Origin: Candidatus Melainabacteria bacterium
GTDB taxonomy: Bacteria > Cyanobacteriota > Vampirovibrionia > Obscuribacterales > Obscuribacteraceae
Reading direction: 5' to 3'
Assembly: GCA_003151275.1 (NCBI GenBank)
Contig: PLXC01000188.1
Location: forward strand, 16,743-80,742
DNA: 64,000 nt
Shown here: positions 25,340 through 34,732 of the stretch, piece by piece
How the letters are laid out: each line of letters begins with the position of its first letter
Numbering within the stretch: position 1 is the first letter of the stretch
Position numbers and translations under genes: made by a program
The notes under the pieces: generated by a model
The model's database searches: none
What the model saw: the letters and a program-made list of their open reading frames with translations, nothing else
Told to the model about the DNA's origin: nothing

Positions 25340-27598
25340 TTGGCTGTGGATGAACCACCTGAAATAGTTACCACCGAACTTACGGTCGGACAATTATCTA
25401 ATACCTATAACTTTCTTGGGCAGATTGGCTCCGGCGGTATGGGCGTCATTTATCGGGCGCACCATGCGATGTTGAATAAAGACGTCGCTATAAAGATTCT
25501 GCACCAAGTCAACGATTTGACCGTGCAACGCTTTCAACGTGAAGCGCAAGCTGCCTACAACTTGCATCATGAGAACGTTGTCGCCGTGCATGAGTTTGGT
25601 GTAACCGAACAGGGGCAACCCTACATGGTGATGGAGTTTATTGATGGAAAGACGCTCTCCTCACTAATTGATGAGCGTGGTGCTTTGCCAATTGAGTTGT
25701 GCATAAACATCTTCAAGCAAGTCTGTAACGGCATCGTGCATGCACATGCTCGGGGCGTTTTGCATCGAGATTTGAAGCCCAGCAATGTTATGTTATCTGA
25801 TCCCGAAAGTTGGTCACCGCATGTACGCATCGTCGACTTCGGTATTGCCAAAGTTTTGGACAGTAACGATCTTGATTCCGGGAAACTTACACGCACGGGC
25901 GACTTTATGGGCAGCCCGATGTATATGAGTCCTGAACAGTGCTTGGGTAAGAACGTCGATTTGCGATCGGACATCTATTCGATTGGTTGCATTATGTTCG
26001 AAGCATTGACCGGCCGACCGCCTCTTCAGGGTGAAACCTCCATGGAAACCATGCTCATGCAGATGAATGACAAGGCTCCTAGTTTGAAGGAAGGTTCAGG
26101 TGGCAAGGCTTTCCCCGTCTGGATGGAGAGATTGGTCGCACGTGCCCTGGCCAAAGATCCAGGGGCTCGGTTTGGCAGTGCTGATGAACTTAAAAAAGCT
26201 CTTGAAGAACGGGTTGTCGCCGATGTGAAGGCGCCAGGGCAAAAAGACCGAGGCTTCACTGTTCCTAAATCTCTGCGCCTTCCAATCATAGCCACCGCTG
26301 TAGCACTGTCCGCGGTGGCAGGGCTGTCTGTATTTTTAATGGCGCCTCGTCCGGTTAAGAAGGAAAGCAAAATGCCGTCCCAGGTGCTGGCAGAGCAGTT
26401 CCCTAATCTTAAGTTTGGCAAGAAAAAGACTGACGGCGCCTACAACGATTTTACCCTTGATCCATCAGTCATCTCTCCGCCGACTCACGATGAGGTCGTT
26501 GCCCGAAATGTGGCTGACAGAGAGCAAACGAAAATCTCAACTCAGTGGCAAACGATCAACGATAGCGCTCTTTCCGGACTGAAGGATCGAGTGGACATCA
26601 ATACCTTGGAACTAGCAGGCTCAAAGATTTCTGATAAAGCCTTGGAGCATGCGCATCACTTACCTCTGATCAGAATTGAACTAAACAGCAATCCGAAAAT
26701 TACAAACAAAGTTTTGAACTACATCAAATCCGATTTTTTGGAAGAATTGGATCTCTCCAGGACCGGGTTCAATGGTGATGGTATACCGGCTTTATCTAAA
26801 TTTGAAAACTTAAGAACGCTCGCACTTGCCTCCGATCATATTACTGATCCAGACCTGACCAGCCTGAAAAAACTTGTCGGCTTGATCAATCTCGACTTGT
26901 CGGATAATCCGAAGATCACCGATGCGGCGCTATCTGTCATCTCCAAACTACCTAAACTGAGACAGCTGAACTTGACAAAAACAGGTATCAACGGTCAAGG
27001 ACTAACGGAATTGCGCAATCTGCGCGATCTGTCAATGCTAAACATCGGTGGAACCAAAGTCGATGATCGGGGAGTTGTGGCCATCCACAGCCTTCCCCTA
27101 ACGGTTTTGAACTTATTTAATACCGCCATCACAGATGGTGCTCTGGAAAGCATTGCCAAAATCAAGACTTTGCACGAGCTTGGTCTGCAAGGAGTTCCGC
27201 TGTCGCTCGCCTCAATGAAGCTGATCGCCGCTCTGCCTCTTAATTCACTTATTCTCTATCAGTGCGATATAAACAATGAAGATCTAGCCGAGTTGTCTCG
27301 CTGTAAGACTCTAAGGGATCTAAAACTAAGTGGTAATCGTTCCATCAATGGCGCTGGAATCGATGCCATAGCGATGCTGCCGCTCCAAGAAATTTTCTTA
27401 GTGAAAACTCAATTCACAGACAACGACTTGCCACACTTTTACAACTTTAAAGAGCTGCGCTCAATTGACTTCACCGGCTGCCCGGGCGTGACTCAAGACG
27501 GTGCCAATCGACTTAAGGCGGCGCTGCACCACGATTGTTCTGTCTTGCCGTTCGACACGCCAAGCCTGACAAGGATAAATTTTGGTGCCGCCTTTTAG
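25340..27598 (+). CDS. Transmembrane Ser/Thr kinase with extracellular leucine-rich repeats
   Basis: A 752-residue protein. Residues 15-280 form a PknB-type kinase: glycine loop GSGGMGVIYRA, lysine in VAIKIL, HRDLKPSN (H142-D144), DFG in IVDFGIAK, and SPEQ. A single membrane span lies near 311-331, then a linker, and from about 420 on at least ten leucine-rich repeats of 22-24 residues (LDLSDNPKITDAALSVI type). The kinase is fully canonical. The LRR portion would sit outside the membrane as a ligand sensor. The start is TTG 25340 or GTG 25346; neither has a good ribosome site. Confidence 0.85.
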   Translation: MAVDEPPEIVTTELTVGQLSNTYNFLGQIGSGGMGVIYRAHHAMLNKDVAIKILHQVNDLTVQRFQREAQAAYNLHHENVVAVHEFGVTEQGQPYMVMEFIDGKTLSSLIDERGALPIELCINIFKQVCNGIVHAHARGVLHRDLKPSNVMLSDPESWSPHVRIVDFGIAKVLDSNDLDSGKLTRTGDFMGSPMYMSPEQCLGKNVDLRSDIYSIGCIMFEALTGRPPLQGETSMETMLMQMNDKAPSLKEGSGGKAFPVWMERLVARALAKDPGARFGSADELKKALEERVVADVKAPGQKDRGFTVPKSLRLPIIATAVALSAVAGLSVFLMAPRPVKKESKMPSQVLAEQFPNLKFGKKKTDGAYNDFTLDPSVISPPTHDEVVARNVADREQTKISTQWQTINDSALSGLKDRVDINTLELAGSKISDKALEHAHHLPLIRIELNSNPKITNKVLNYIKSDFLEELDLSRTGFNGDGIPALSKFENLRTLALASDHITDPDLTSLKKLVGLINLDLSDNPKITDAALSVISKLPKLRQLNLTKTGINGQGLTELRNLRDLSMLNIGGTKVDDRGVVAIHSLPLTVLNLFNTAITDGALESIAKIKTLHELGLQGVPLSLASMKLIAALPLNSLILYQCDINNEDLAELSRCKTLRDLKLSGNRSINGAGIDAIAMLPLQEIFLVKTQFTDNDLPHFYNFKELRSIDFTGCPGVTQDGANRLKAALHHDCSVLPFDTPSLTRINFGAAF

Positions 27599-27600
27599 GG

Positions 27601-29088
27601 CTATTTTTCGTTCATGACGAATTTGAGCGTTTCTTGGCCGCCCTTGTCGTAGAGCATGTTCAACAGCAGTTCTAGTTCGATGACGAAGCGATCGGATTTG
27701 CCTAAATCCCCAAAAATATCCGTCATCTCAAGCAATGCTTTCGGGTCACGACTCTTCTTGGTCACAGCGGTAAGTCGCTCGGCCTGTGGATCCTGGATCG
27801 GAATCTCGTTGCCTTCTTCGTCTTTTCCATTCAAGAAGCGCATCCAACTTGCTACACACAATGTTAGTTTGCGGATAGGACCTTTGCGCTCCAGTTGTTC
27901 GCTGATTGATGGGAAAATGAATTTAGGTAGTTTGGACGATCCGTCGAGACAGATTCTCAATGCCTGATCCTTGATCGTCTCGTTGGCGAAGCGTTCCATC
28001 AGGCTCTTCTTGTAGTCAGCGAGATTGACGCCTGGAATTTCACCGACCAGTGGAGTCACTTCTTCATCCATCAAAGCTTTGATATAAGGAATGAATTCGG
28101 GCGCTTGAGCAATTTCATAGATGTAGCGATAGCCGCACAAATAGCCCAGGTAGCCCATTGCCGAATGGGAGGCATTGAGCAATCGGATCTTCATCTTTTC
28201 ATAAGGTGCGACGTCAGAAGTAAATTGCACGCCGACCTTTTCTAAAGGCGGGCGTCCATTGCAAAAGTTGTCTTCGATAACCCATTGCTTAAATGGCTCT
28301 GCGACAACGGGAAATGCATCTTCAAGTCCGTAAGTTTGGCGAACAAAATCGCGCTCGGCATCAGTGGTCGCAGGAGTGATTCTGTCGACCATGCAATTTG
28401 GAAAGCTGACATTCTCGTCAATCCACTTGGCTAATTCGGGATTGCGCTTGTTGCAAAAGGCGAGCAAAGTGGATTTGGCGACGTGTCCGTTGCCCTGCAA
28501 GTTGTCGCAAGATAGCACCGTAAATGGTGTCACTCCTGACTTGCGTCGACGCTCCAATCCCTCTGCAAGATAGCCAAAAATGGTTTGCGGTCGGCTCGGA
28601 TTTTGCAAGTCGTTTTGAATGCCCTTATTATCAAAATCAAGTTCACCAGTGCCCTGGTTGAAACAATAGCCGCCTTCTGTTGCCGTCAATGAAACGATCT
28701 TGATACTTGGATCAGCCATCTTTGAAAAGACAACTTCAGGATTCTCATAGCCAAAGATGTATGTTTTCAGGGAGCCAATTATGCGCGCACTGCTGGTCTT
28801 GCCGCTTCTCTCAACCAGCGTATAGAGACAATCTTGGGCATTGAGCGCTTCGTTCATCGCCGCATCTTGGGGCATGATGCCGACACCGCAAATTGCCCAA
28901 TCAGTCAAGCCATGTGACTGGAACAGGTCATCAAGATAAAGCGCTTGGTGCGACCGATGGAAGCCACCTACGCCGATGTGCAGAATTCCATCCGTGAGTT
29001 TGTCCCGATCATACGATGGGCAGGTCACGTTCTTGGGCGCATTCTTGAGCAATGCTTTGGATACTGGAGTCGAGGTCGTATTCGTCAT
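27601..29088 (-). CDS. Mannitol dehydrogenase/fructuronate reductase family oxidoreductase
   Basis: A 495-residue NAD(P)-dependent polyol or sugar-acid dehydrogenase. It has the N-terminal nucleotide-binding GVGGFHRSHQ motif, VDRITPATT, and the catalytic KIRLLNASHS with Lys, Asn and His. Members oxidise mannitol, arabinitol, mannonate, altronate or tagaturonate; the specific substrate is not determined. The start is taken at ATG 29086-29088, which gives the family's normal length; the frame is open 25 codons further. It converges on the kinase-LRR gene with two bases between stops. A second, divergent member is at 34733-36316. Confidence 0.82.
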   Translation of the reverse strand: MTNTTSTPVSKALLKNAPKNVTCPSYDRDKLTDGILHIGVGGFHRSHQALYLDDLFQSHGLTDWAICGVGIMPQDAAMNEALNAQDCLYTLVERSGKTSSARIIGSLKTYIFGYENPEVVFSKMADPSIKIVSLTATEGGYCFNQGTGELDFDNKGIQNDLQNPSRPQTIFGYLAEGLERRRKSGVTPFTVLSCDNLQGNGHVAKSTLLAFCNKRNPELAKWIDENVSFPNCMVDRITPATTDAERDFVRQTYGLEDAFPVVAEPFKQWVIEDNFCNGRPPLEKVGVQFTSDVAPYEKMKIRLLNASHSAMGYLGYLCGYRYIYEIAQAPEFIPYIKALMDEEVTPLVGEIPGVNLADYKKSLMERFANETIKDQALRICLDGSSKLPKFIFPSISEQLERKGPIRKLTLCVASWMRFLNGKDEEGNEIPIQDPQAERLTAVTKKSRDPKALLEMTDIFGDLGKSDRFVIELELLLNMLYDKGGQETLKFVMNEK

Positions 29089-29461
29089 ATTGGTGCCACT
29101 CTTTTGGAAACAACTGAGGAAGTTCTCCCGACCATCCATCCAAAAGCCAGCCGTCGCTGCCAAGTGACTAATGCTTGTGCGGTAGTGAGAATTGCTTTTG
29201 GAGATTGTACATTGTTTTTTCTGCCGATATATCCATCGGGTTCAGAACGCTTGGGCATCGGCATGCGTTCTGCGGGGGACATACTGGTCACACGATCTCG
29301 ATAGTATTTAACCACTTCACAACTGCTGGAATTGACTAACCAGTTCGCTCGTATCCAGGACCTCAACCGCGCTTCAGCCCTCAGGCAACGAAACCGCCCA
29401 GGAGTGTCCAAAATCCGCCGAAAGGGTATAGAGAAAGAGTGTTACCTCACCATCGGAAGCC

Positions 29462-31732
29462 ATGCCTGACCGACCAGAGAGCATATTTACTACCCCAAAG
29501 ACCGACCCCGGGGCATCTCATTCGATGCTTCGCGAGGTTCAGCAGCAGCATAAAAGCTACTTGCAGACTGGCGTTGACGCTGTTGTCGACATGACTTTTG
29601 GAGCTGACAGCACGGTCGGTAAGGAAGTCAGTCGTTATGCTCCAGCTTTTTTGACAACGGCGGCATTGTTTACTCCCGGTCGCAAAGCCCTGGCAGCTAG
29701 TTTACTGTTGGGCGCTTCCAACGAAATGCGAGTTGGCGATAGCTTGCAAATGCAAATCGCCGAATTCGGCATGGGCGCAACCAAAGGCGTAGCCACCAAG
29801 GCTCTCTTCAACAAATTAGGCAACGCCAATATCATGGAAGGTTCATTGATGAGCGTTCCAGCTAAAGGCGTTTTTCTCGGCGCTTCCTCCCGAGCTCTGG
29901 ACATCGGCTTAACGCCGCAAACTTGGTTAAACAAGAGTGGCGGAGTAGATTTCAGTTCGGGATTGGAAAAGACTGTGGCCGGGTCGATTAATCCGACCTC
30001 TTTGGCCATGGATGCCACCATTTTCTCTCTTGCACATGGCGGCACATTCGGTCTTAACAAGATAACCGGCGGTGTAATCGAAAGAAGCCCAGCCCTAAGA
30101 AACATTGTTATGGGTACGACATTCGGCACTACTTCTGGAACGACGCAGGAATACATGCGCCAGAAAGAGGCTGGTGGTCCGATTAGTTGGACAGAAATCG
30201 CCAAACGTGGACTAATCCAGGGTGCTCTTGATGGCTTGGCATCCGCACCGGGAGCCGCATTAGGTGATCCCACTTTGCGCAGTAAACTTTTCCAGCCGAG
30301 CGAAAAAATGCGTGCTACGTCAAATCTAGTCACAGCGCTGAGCATCGGGGCGATCGAATTGACAGCGGGTGCGCACACTAGTGCTACCAGAGGTAGCTCG
30401 GCGGAAAGCCAACTCCTCAACAAGACAACAGCGACATCCGATTACACTGTGGACCACGCTGCTAAGACTGAAGTGGCGAACGGCAGTGGAGGCGGAACTG
30501 AAGTGGCTGGCGGTGAAAGAATCACTTACGACTATGACAAGAACACAGCCACCATTCATTACGACGCGTTGCCGGCAGAAAGAGCCGCTGCGCCATTTAT
30601 TGAAACCAGCAAAAATGTCAATTTTGTACTGACTGAAACGATCCCGAGAGCTAAAGTCGTAGATTCTAGCGGAGTTGTAAGCGGTAAGGGCACAGTCGAA
30701 GTATATGGAAGTTCCTCCGATGTCGAACTGTGGGCGCCAGCTGGTCAGACACTACGAGTCGTAATTCAGGAAGGCTCGCCAAAGCTTCGCATTGCCGATG
30801 GCAATCAGGGCACCATTGAAGTTGTTAATCACACCAACAACTCGATTTCTCCAGAACTGATAACCGATGCTACCGGCAAGCCGCGGGAAAACGTGCGCGT
30901 CCTCGATCAGCTATCTGAGATTTTCAGCCCAGCAGAAATCCAGCGCATTCAAGACGTACAAGCGCAACAACGAGCGCTTCCGAAAGGACAACTGCTCGAG
31001 CATGTTCAGGCAGACATAGAGGCATTGCCTGTTGAAGAAAGAGCCGCAGCAATCGAACGTCGCAACGCCGCCGAGGCGAAAATAAACGAGCTTGTGAACA
31101 AGGCTTGGGGCAAGGGACCGACTGGAACCGAAAAGGTTATCCATATTGTCATCGGACCTCCAGGAGCCGGCAAATCAAGTCTTCTGGTAGATCCTTTGGT
31201 GGAAAAATATGGTGCCTTACTAATTGACTCCGACCATATCAAACCCTTTATGGACGGATATGCAAATGGACTGGGCACCAACGCTGTTCATGCGGATTCT
31301 GCCGAGGTAGCTAAGCGGCTGCTCGACCGTGGTTACGCAGAAGAGAAGCCGATGGTGTACGCGCAATTAGGTCGCGTCGACAGCTCAATGGAGCAACTGT
31401 TGGTTCGGAGCAAAGCTGAAGGATATAAGACTGCTTTGCACATAGCCGATCTTCCTCAAGATGTTTCCAGTCGGCGAGTATTTGATCGCAGTGAGTTGCC
31501 GCCTGATTCGCGCGGCATTCGCCAGATGGTCGATCCTGCGTTTGCCCTGCTGGTGGCCGGACGCAATCCGATCAGAGTATTTGAAAAAATGATCGCCACG
31601 CCGGGTCTGGTCGATGAATATTCTCATTACGACACCAATGTTCCATTGGCAGAAAGAGCCCGCCTAATTAAGGCTTCGCACACGCCTCCTTGGTTGCCAC
31701 CATCGCCTGGAGCGGCGGCACCAGGATCGTAA
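29462..31732 (+). CDS. Large Ala/Gly/Thr-rich protein with C-terminal zeta-toxin-like kinase domain
   Basis: A 756-residue protein. The first ~300 residues are low-complexity, Ala/Gly/Thr/Leu-rich and moderately hydrophobic, without a signal peptide. Residues 340-470 look beta-rich. From about 555 comes a P-loop domain: Walker A GPPGAGKSS (near 564), then LLIDSDHIKPFM and a later RVDSSMEQLL, matching the zeta toxin/polynucleotide-kinase-like family that phosphorylates UDP-N-acetylglucosamine or other small molecules. No antitoxin gene is adjacent. The N-terminal part may deliver or tether the domain. This is inference; only the P-loop domain is recognised. Confidence 0.65.
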   Translation: MPDRPESIFTTPKTDPGASHSMLREVQQQHKSYLQTGVDAVVDMTFGADSTVGKEVSRYAPAFLTTAALFTPGRKALAASLLLGASNEMRVGDSLQMQIAEFGMGATKGVATKALFNKLGNANIMEGSLMSVPAKGVFLGASSRALDIGLTPQTWLNKSGGVDFSSGLEKTVAGSINPTSLAMDATIFSLAHGGTFGLNKITGGVIERSPALRNIVMGTTFGTTSGTTQEYMRQKEAGGPISWTEIAKRGLIQGALDGLASAPGAALGDPTLRSKLFQPSEKMRATSNLVTALSIGAIELTAGAHTSATRGSSAESQLLNKTTATSDYTVDHAAKTEVANGSGGGTEVAGGERITYDYDKNTATIHYDALPAERAAAPFIETSKNVNFVLTETIPRAKVVDSSGVVSGKGTVEVYGSSSDVELWAPAGQTLRVVIQEGSPKLRIADGNQGTIEVVNHTNNSISPELITDATGKPRENVRVLDQLSEIFSPAEIQRIQDVQAQQRALPKGQLLEHVQADIEALPVEERAAAIERRNAAEAKINELVNKAWGKGPTGTEKVIHIVIGPPGAGKSSLLVDPLVEKYGALLIDSDHIKPFMDGYANGLGTNAVHADSAEVAKRLLDRGYAEEKPMVYAQLGRVDSSMEQLLVRSKAEGYKTALHIADLPQDVSSRRVFDRSELPPDSRGIRQMVDPAFALLVAGRNPIRVFEKMIATPGLVDEYSHYDTNVPLAERARLIKASHTPPWLPPSPGAAAPGS

Positions 31733-31917
31733 GAGGCTGCGTTCCCGCATGCTTTCGAATAACCACGTGGGCAACTCTCGAAGACCTGTGCGCGGTCCCC
31801 TCATGTTCGAGGTCATCAGGAAACCAGCTTGCGTTCCGAATCACTATGGGGTTCTGCAAAAAATTTCAAATGTCGGAATTTTATACGATATGAGATAGTA
31901 TCAAATGGCACTGAAAA

Positions 31918-31958
31918 AGCATCACGAAAAGCAGCCCGCAGGCTGGTTCCGTAATGCT
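31918..31958 (-). terminator. Rho-independent terminator for the 61-residue gene
   Basis: On the minus strand AGCATTACG pairs with CGTGATGCT, with an inner CAGCC/GGCTG stem, followed by TTTTTC. Confidence 0.65.
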
Positions 31959-31964
31959 TTCCAG

Positions 31965-32150
31965 TTATGAGTTTTTGTCATCGGTCGTCTTCTCGAAACC
32001 CTTGAAAGCTGCTGCTTCTGCGGCCGTGGGGTCGTAGATTACAGAGCCGCTTTGGGTGATGAAAAGGTCTTCGCGCTTGTAGCCGTTCTTGAGGAACTCG
32101 GCGATTTGCGCGTCGATACGGACCTGCTTTTCGTCAGTGGGTTGTGTCAT
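31965..32150 (-). CDS. Small acidic protein of unknown function
   Basis: A 61-residue hydrophilic protein (begins MTQPTDEKQVRID). AAGGAA lies just before the ATG. It has a short amphipathic helix and an acidic/Lys C-terminus. No domain is recognised. It is the last gene of the leftward run of block C, followed by its own terminator. Confidence 0.6.
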   Translation of the reverse strand: MTQPTDEKQVRIDAQIAEFLKNGYKREDLFITQSGSVIYDPTAAEAAAFKGFEKTTDDKNS

Positions 32151-32238
32151 TTTTTTCCTTTCTTTTTTTGTGTGGTTAGTAATTAGATTAAAACAGAGAC
32201 TAGCCAAAAGGCATAGGCTGTTTGGTGAGATTTGAAAG

Positions 32239-32265
32239 GTCCGCTGGTTGGCTAAGCCAACGGAC
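32239..32265 (-). terminator. Hairpin after the DHH phosphoesterase gene
   Basis: GTCCG/CGGAC outer and TTGGCT/AGCCAA inner stems with a small bulge. It is 24 bases beyond the stop. No strong T run, so termination is only likely. Confidence 0.5.
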
Positions 32266-32288
32266 ATTTCAGGTGTGCACTGCGAAGT

Positions 32289-33266
32289 TTAAACCGAAAC
32301 GGCGGCGACGAAGTCGGCATGCAGTTCCTCCAGCAGGTCGGTGGTGAAACCAGAAGGCAGTTGACCAGCGGCCACTGTCTTATGTCCACCGCCACCATAT
32401 TTGGTTGCAAGAGGGCGCAAGTCGATATCGCTGTTTTCCGTCTTGAAAGAGACGTAGCCGTCGGGTCTGACGACGCAGATGTGGTGACAGAAATAGCCAA
32501 GTTCTGCCATGACGCCACGATGAATTTCGGGACGCTCGTCTTTGAGCACGAGGAAGGCAATTTCACCTTCGATGCGCATATCCGCCTCATTCATGGCCAC
32601 GACGATTTGGGCATCCTTGCGAACCATCAGCTTGCGCTGCATGTCCGCGAGAACGTCGTCGGTCAAGCCATGCTCGCTCAGAATGCCCAGGTAATGAGCG
32701 GCTTGAGCAGGCATGTTCTGACGCAGCCAGAAAGTGTCGGTGAGAATGCTGACCGCAAGAATCGGGTCGAAAACCCGATACTTCTCAATCAGCAAGCAAC
32801 CGACTGACGGTGCGACGTGCACGAAAGCGTCGCGGTCATCGTGTTCCTCGTCGACGATGTGGTGGTCCACATTGAAGACTGTGATGCCGCGCGGGTCGAA
32901 ACCCAGGCGGGTAAGCGGACCGTCAAGGAGCAGAATTTCATCGGGACGCCAAGTCGCAATCAGCGTGTCAAACGCTTCTTGCAAATTGTCGACGGTGAAA
33001 TCCTGGTGAGCCGCTGACAGTGCCGCCTTGTGATAATCATCGCTCTGGAGAATCCAGGCGAGTTGCTTATACATCGTCAGAGTCGGCAGCGTGTAGGCTT
33101 CCAACCCCCGCTTGCGCAGGAAGTTGATCATCGCCTTGGTGCACGCCACCGAGTCTCCGTCGACTGGCTGTGAAGGACCGACCACGAGCGTGTGCTTGGA
33201 CCAGCGATGGCCTGTGCGAACGCCCGTGAACAGCCGACACAGTGCTGTCAGCAGTTTGGGTATCAT
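32289..33266 (-). CDS. DHH/DHHA1 phosphoesterase (NrnA-like)
   Basis: A 325-residue enzyme of the DHH family. The N-terminal domain holds a PVDGDSVA motif I, LLDGPLTRLG and NVDHHIVDEEHDD with the diagnostic DHH; the DHHA1 domain ends with the GGGH motif (GGGHKTVAAG) that binds substrate. Relatives degrade short oligoribonucleotides, pAp or cyclic dinucleotide products with Mn2+. GGAG precedes the ATG. It is eight bases downstream of a small gene in the same leftward run of block C. Specificity cannot be read from the sequence. Confidence 0.82.
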   Translation of the reverse strand: MIPKLLTALCRLFTGVRTGHRWSKHTLVVGPSQPVDGDSVACTKAMINFLRKRGLEAYTLPTLTMYKQLAWILQSDDYHKAALSAAHQDFTVDNLQEAFDTLIATWRPDEILLLDGPLTRLGFDPRGITVFNVDHHIVDEEHDDRDAFVHVAPSVGCLLIEKYRVFDPILAVSILTDTFWLRQNMPAQAAHYLGILSEHGLTDDVLADMQRKLMVRKDAQIVVAMNEADMRIEGEIAFLVLKDERPEIHRGVMAELGYFCHHICVVRPDGYVSFKTENSDIDLRPLATKYGGGGHKTVAAGQLPSGFTTDLLEELHADFVAAVSV

Positions 33267-33274
33267 GGGTCTCC

Positions 33275-33526
33275 TTAGAAGTCTCCGCGGGTGGCGTTGG
33301 TGGCTTGCTGGCGAGCGGCGCGCCGGTTGGCACGATTCTCACCCTGCTTGCCTTTCCAGTGCGCACCAGTGCCGACTGGGTGAAGGATGCCGCTGTCGAT
33401 TCGGTCCTTGCGGTCCGAAGCTTTGCGCATCCTGTTTTGGTCCTCGACCGTGATCGTGCCGCAGTAGAAGGGGCTAACCTTCTTCTTCGACTGCACGGGT
33501 TTGGAACCGTTTCGTTTGCCTGACAT
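33275..33526 (-). CDS. Small very basic protein
   Basis: An 83-residue protein rich in Lys, Arg, Asn and Gln (MSGKRNGSKPVQSKKK; ends NRRAARQQATNATRGDF). AAGGAG lies seven bases before the ATG. It is probably nucleic-acid or ribosome binding by composition. It overlaps nothing and is followed eight bases later by the DHH gene, so the two share a transcript. The ending resembles the partial basic protein at the right edge of the window in style only. Confidence 0.6.
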   Translation of the reverse strand: MSGKRNGSKPVQSKKKVSPFYCGTITVEDQNRMRKASDRKDRIDSGILHPVGTGAHWKGKQGENRANRRAARQQATNATRGDF

Positions 33527-33574
33527 TTTCGTTCTCCTTGGTTTGAATATGACTAATAAACAAGTTGCCAGCAA

Positions 33575-33593
33575 AGCGGCTCTTGGAGCCGCT
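33575..33593 (-). terminator. AGCGGCTC hairpin between basic-protein and HAD genes
   Basis: A perfect 8-bp inverted repeat, AGCGGCTC/GAGCCGCT, with a three-base loop. The same octamer appears in leader hairpins at 54099, 55031 and 55579. About 140 bases beyond the HAD gene stop. Confidence 0.45.
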
Positions 33594-33731
33594 CTGCCGC
33601 AACTGCGAAAAACGAAAAGGAATCAGCCGAAGCCAATTCCAGTTTCGTGTCGACGTCCTACTTGTGGTGCACCTGCGAGTACAGCTGCAACGCGTACAGG
33701 AAGAAGTTGAGGAAGTCCAGGCGTCTACGAC

Positions 33732-34577
33732 TCAGGCTGAAAGAGCGCCGAAGCGCTGCACAGCCAGCTTCGCCAACGCCGCCTCGAACTGGCTCCAGTC
33801 GGTGATGATCACCTTGACGCCGAGCTTGCGCATGTCCTTGCGGATGTGCGCCTGCTCTTCGACCGGATACGCGCCCAGGTAGCCGATCACGGTGATGCCC
33901 GCACCGACAGCCGCACGCGCACCGGTCAACGAGTCCTCGACGGCGACGCAGTGATGGACGTTCAAGCCCATCCCCGACAGCGCCTCCAGGTAGACCCGCG
34001 GGTCCGGCTTGCTCGACTTGTAGTTCGCCGCGGAGTAGATCCGGTCGGTTTCGAAGAAACCTTCCTGACCGGCTCCCTTCAAGCAGGCGCGAACACGACG
34101 TTCGGCGCTGCTCGAGACGACGGACTTGCCGATGTCGGCGATGCGAGCCAGCAGCTCGTTGACGCCATCGGTCGGCTTGATGTCGGTCGCCAACTGGGCG
34201 ATGACAGCCATCTCCTCCTTCTTGACGAGGATTTCCAGCTCGGGCCGGTAGTCTTCGCCTTCGAGGACCTCCTTCATGCCTTCGTCGAAGCTGAAGCCGT
34301 GCTCAGCTGCGAGTTCGGTGATCATGCGACGGAACGAGAAGCCGACGAACCGCTTCATCAGCGACTCGGGCGTGAACTGCTTGGCGGCGGCGACACCCTT
34401 GCTGGACAGGGTGGCGTTGATCACTCCGCAGCAGGCCTTGAACGCCGGCGCCTCGGTCAAGCCGAGCGTGTTGTCGTAGTCGAACATGATGTGGAACATC
34501 CGCATCAGCTGACGCTTCTGTGCTGCGGTGAGGCGCTTGTGGCGGCTCGTGGTCGATCGTTTGGTTGTCGTAGTCAT
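33732..34577 (-). CDS. HAD-superfamily phosphatase (beta-phosphoglucomutase-like)
   Basis: A 281-residue HAD protein with a Thr/Lys/Arg-rich N-terminal 25 residues. Motif I is MFDYDNTLGLT (nucleophile Asp and DxN variant), motif II the Ser-Ser in VVSSSAERR, the lysine motif is in YKSSKPDPRVY, and motif IV is VEDSLTGARAA. This is the pattern of sugar-phosphate phosphatases and phosphoglucomutases with a helical cap. AAAGGA precedes the ATG. It lies downstream of the dehydrogenase at 34733-36316 on the same strand, which may supply a common sugar pathway. Confidence 0.8.
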   Translation of the reverse strand: MTTTTKRSTTSRHKRLTAAQKRQLMRMFHIMFDYDNTLGLTEAPAFKACCGVINATLSSKGVAAAKQFTPESLMKRFVGFSFRRMITELAAEHGFSFDEGMKEVLEGEDYRPELEILVKKEEMAVIAQLATDIKPTDGVNELLARIADIGKSVVSSSAERRVRACLKGAGQEGFFETDRIYSAANYKSSKPDPRVYLEALSGMGLNVHHCVAVEDSLTGARAAVGAGITVIGYLGAYPVEEQAHIRKDMRKLGVKVIITDWSQFEAALAKLAVQRFGALSA

Positions 34578-34692
34578 ATAGTTTCCTTTCGAAGTTTAAT
34601 CCTAGCCTCGGTTTGAGACAGGCTTGTTGTGAAAAAACCTGCTGAGTTACCTCAAGCAGAGACCAGGTGATTCCTGGAAAAAAACTAAGTCC

Positions 34693-34720
34693 GCAAGACC
34701 GGGTGTGACCCCGGTCCTGC
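34693..34720 (-). terminator. Rho-independent terminator of the dehydrogenase gene
   Basis: On the minus strand GCAGGACCGGG pairs with CCCGGTCTTGC (one G-U), followed after a short gap by a run of seven T. Confidence 0.7.
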
Positions 34721-34732
34721 GAACCTAGATGA

